A stretch of DNA of 30,206 nt from the NCBI GenBank assembly GCA_023402175.1, contig JAEXCN010000235.1, positions 1 to 30,206 on the forward strand, read 5' to 3'. Origin of the DNA: Pseudomonadota bacterium. GTDB taxonomy: Bacteria > Myxococcota_A > Polyangia > Polyangiales > Polyangiaceae. Positions 29,489 through 30,206 of the stretch are shown here, piece after piece (positions within the stretch are counted from its first letter, which is position 1; the number at the start of each line of letters is the position of its first letter). The position numbers and the translations under genes are program-made. The notes under the pieces were generated by a model. It saw only the letters and a program-made list of their open reading frames with translations. It was not told the DNA's origin and searched no databases.

Positions 29489-30206
29489 GCCGTCGAAACG
29501 GCGGCTCGAGCGCGACCTTACACATGCCGTCTCGACGACGGCAGTCGATCTGGCGACGAAGTGGCACGGGGCACTCGGTGCGACAGGCGCGAGCAGCTCG
29601 GGAAGTAGCGCCTTCGAGTCTGCTCGCTCGCTTGCGGGAGGCCGGCTTCGACGCGTTGGCGGGAACACGGCGTTCAAGCTCCAGTTCGCTCGCTGGGAGC
29701 CGGTTTCAACGCGTTGGCGGATGCGGAGTCCGGCGCGGCGGCGCCCCTTCGCTCTTCTGCACGTTGATCGCGCGTAGAGATCGGAGATGCCGGTTCGGTG
29801 CCGTCGATCGGGGCCGGCTGCACGATGGCGGCTGTGGCTCCGATAGTGCGGATTTGCGGTCAAGGAGGGCGTCCTCTGGCGCTCGCGCGCTCGGCAGCGC
29901 GGCCGCTGCCTCTGGCCCCGAGCGAAGATCCGTTCGCGACTCAGCACGTTGGCCGCCGGCCTCGCGATGAGCTGCGCGCTTCGTGTTGCTCGCCGTGCCC
30001 GGAGAATGGCTTCGACCCGGTGCTCGAGGGGCGACAGAGTGCTGTTGCTCATGCGGTACCCCCATTTCTGGTGGCCGGGGTGTTCGTGCGTGTTCGCGCG
30101 ACGCGGTCGCGTGCGAGAAGAACCAGGCTCGGTGGGCTCTTCTTGCGACGGGACGCACGCTCCGACGCGCCCGCGTCCGTTGGCGCCCATCGCCAGGATC
30201 GGGACG
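29489..30206. other. 718-base region with no convincing gene
   Basis: I see no convincing gene here. It holds the imperfect direct repeat at 29613-29721 and, on the minus strand, a start-like ATG at 30052 preceded by GGGGGT five bases away. Its reading frame (MSNSTLSPLEHRVEAILRAR) looks protein-like for about 40 residues. It then becomes Arg-rich and runs in the same frame into the surface-repeat gene. It may be a small or decayed gene, or the 5' part of a gene broken by drift. Confidence 0.5.
29613..29721. repeat. Imperfect ~50-base direct repeat, 60-base period
   Basis: The two copies start at 29613 and 29673. They share TTC(G/A)AG, then GCTCGCTCGCT or TTCGCTCGCT, then GGGAG-CCGG-TTC-ACGCGTTGGCGG. 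The 3' parts match best: CTTCGACGCGTTGGCGG against TTTCAACGCGTTGGCGG. A dispersed-repeat family member is possible, since multi-copy tandem forms would be expected elsewhere in the genome if so. Confidence 0.6.

Noticed and set aside
28316..30190. 624-residue version of the surface-repeat protein
   Set aside because: The 234 residues added before ATG 29488 are Arg-rich and low quality, while ATG 29488 begins a normal signal peptide.
1..30206. tRNA, rRNA, insertion sequences or prophage genes
   Set aside because: No transposase, integrase, terminal inverted repeats or tRNA-like structures were recognised.

Overview
This window is very GC-rich and dense with genes. Its style suggests a myxobacterium of the Polyangia type (Labilithrix/Sorangium-like). 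The pointers are secreted lipoproteins with Asp/Ala-rich linkers, RCC1-type CWG repeats, an IgGFc-binding-like protein, Cys-rich repeats (NCGxCGxxC and DVDCGG), WGTSxxDVWxVG propeller repeats, and frequent GTG starts. That assignment is inference from composition and protein families; no rRNA or tRNA gene was seen.

Layout. Positions 1-1806 hold two minus-strand low-complexity membrane proteins, the first cut by the left edge. A 389-base divergent region with two related inverted repeats leads to an NAD-type malic enzyme (2196-3914, +). Next is a lipoprotein with five DVDCGG repeats and a formylglycine-enzyme-like (SUMF1) domain (4074-5837, +), which faces a CAP-domain lipoprotein (5847-6911, -). 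An organophosphate:phosphate-antiporter-type MFS transporter follows (7070-8416, +). Then comes a 659-base gap between convergent genes. It carries two unrelated tandem arrays: nine 21-base units at 8495-8683, and about five 29-33-base units built on a near-perfect palindrome at 8769-8915.

The centre (9076-18601, all minus strand) looks like one long operon. Read 5' to 3' it runs: secreted, possibly outer-membrane protein; ECF sigma factor; membrane-anchored TPR-like protein (possible anti-sigma factor); Cys-rich lipoprotein; two propeller-like lipoproteins; RCC1-repeat lipoprotein; IgGFc-binding-like lipoprotein. From the sigma gene onward every junction overlaps, five of them by exactly 4 bases (ATGA or GTGA) and one by about 26 bases. 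This is the best candidate for an undescribed system: a sigma-factor-controlled, translationally coupled set of cell-surface lipoproteins.

The right part (18730-30206) holds metabolic and envelope genes: an alpha/beta hydrolase, a GST-like protein, an L,D-transpeptidase lipoprotein, S-formylglutathione hydrolase, a BON+SRPBCC membrane protein, a zinc alcohol dehydrogenase whose stop codon overlaps that of the convergent BON gene, a Tat/lipobox DUF362 protein, a glucosaminidase-type lipoprotein, and a surface protein with VNHA-type repeats. The last 700 bases show no convincing gene but contain an imperfect 60-base-period direct repeat. Envelope and surface lipoproteins dominate the window: ten predicted proteins carry a lipobox.
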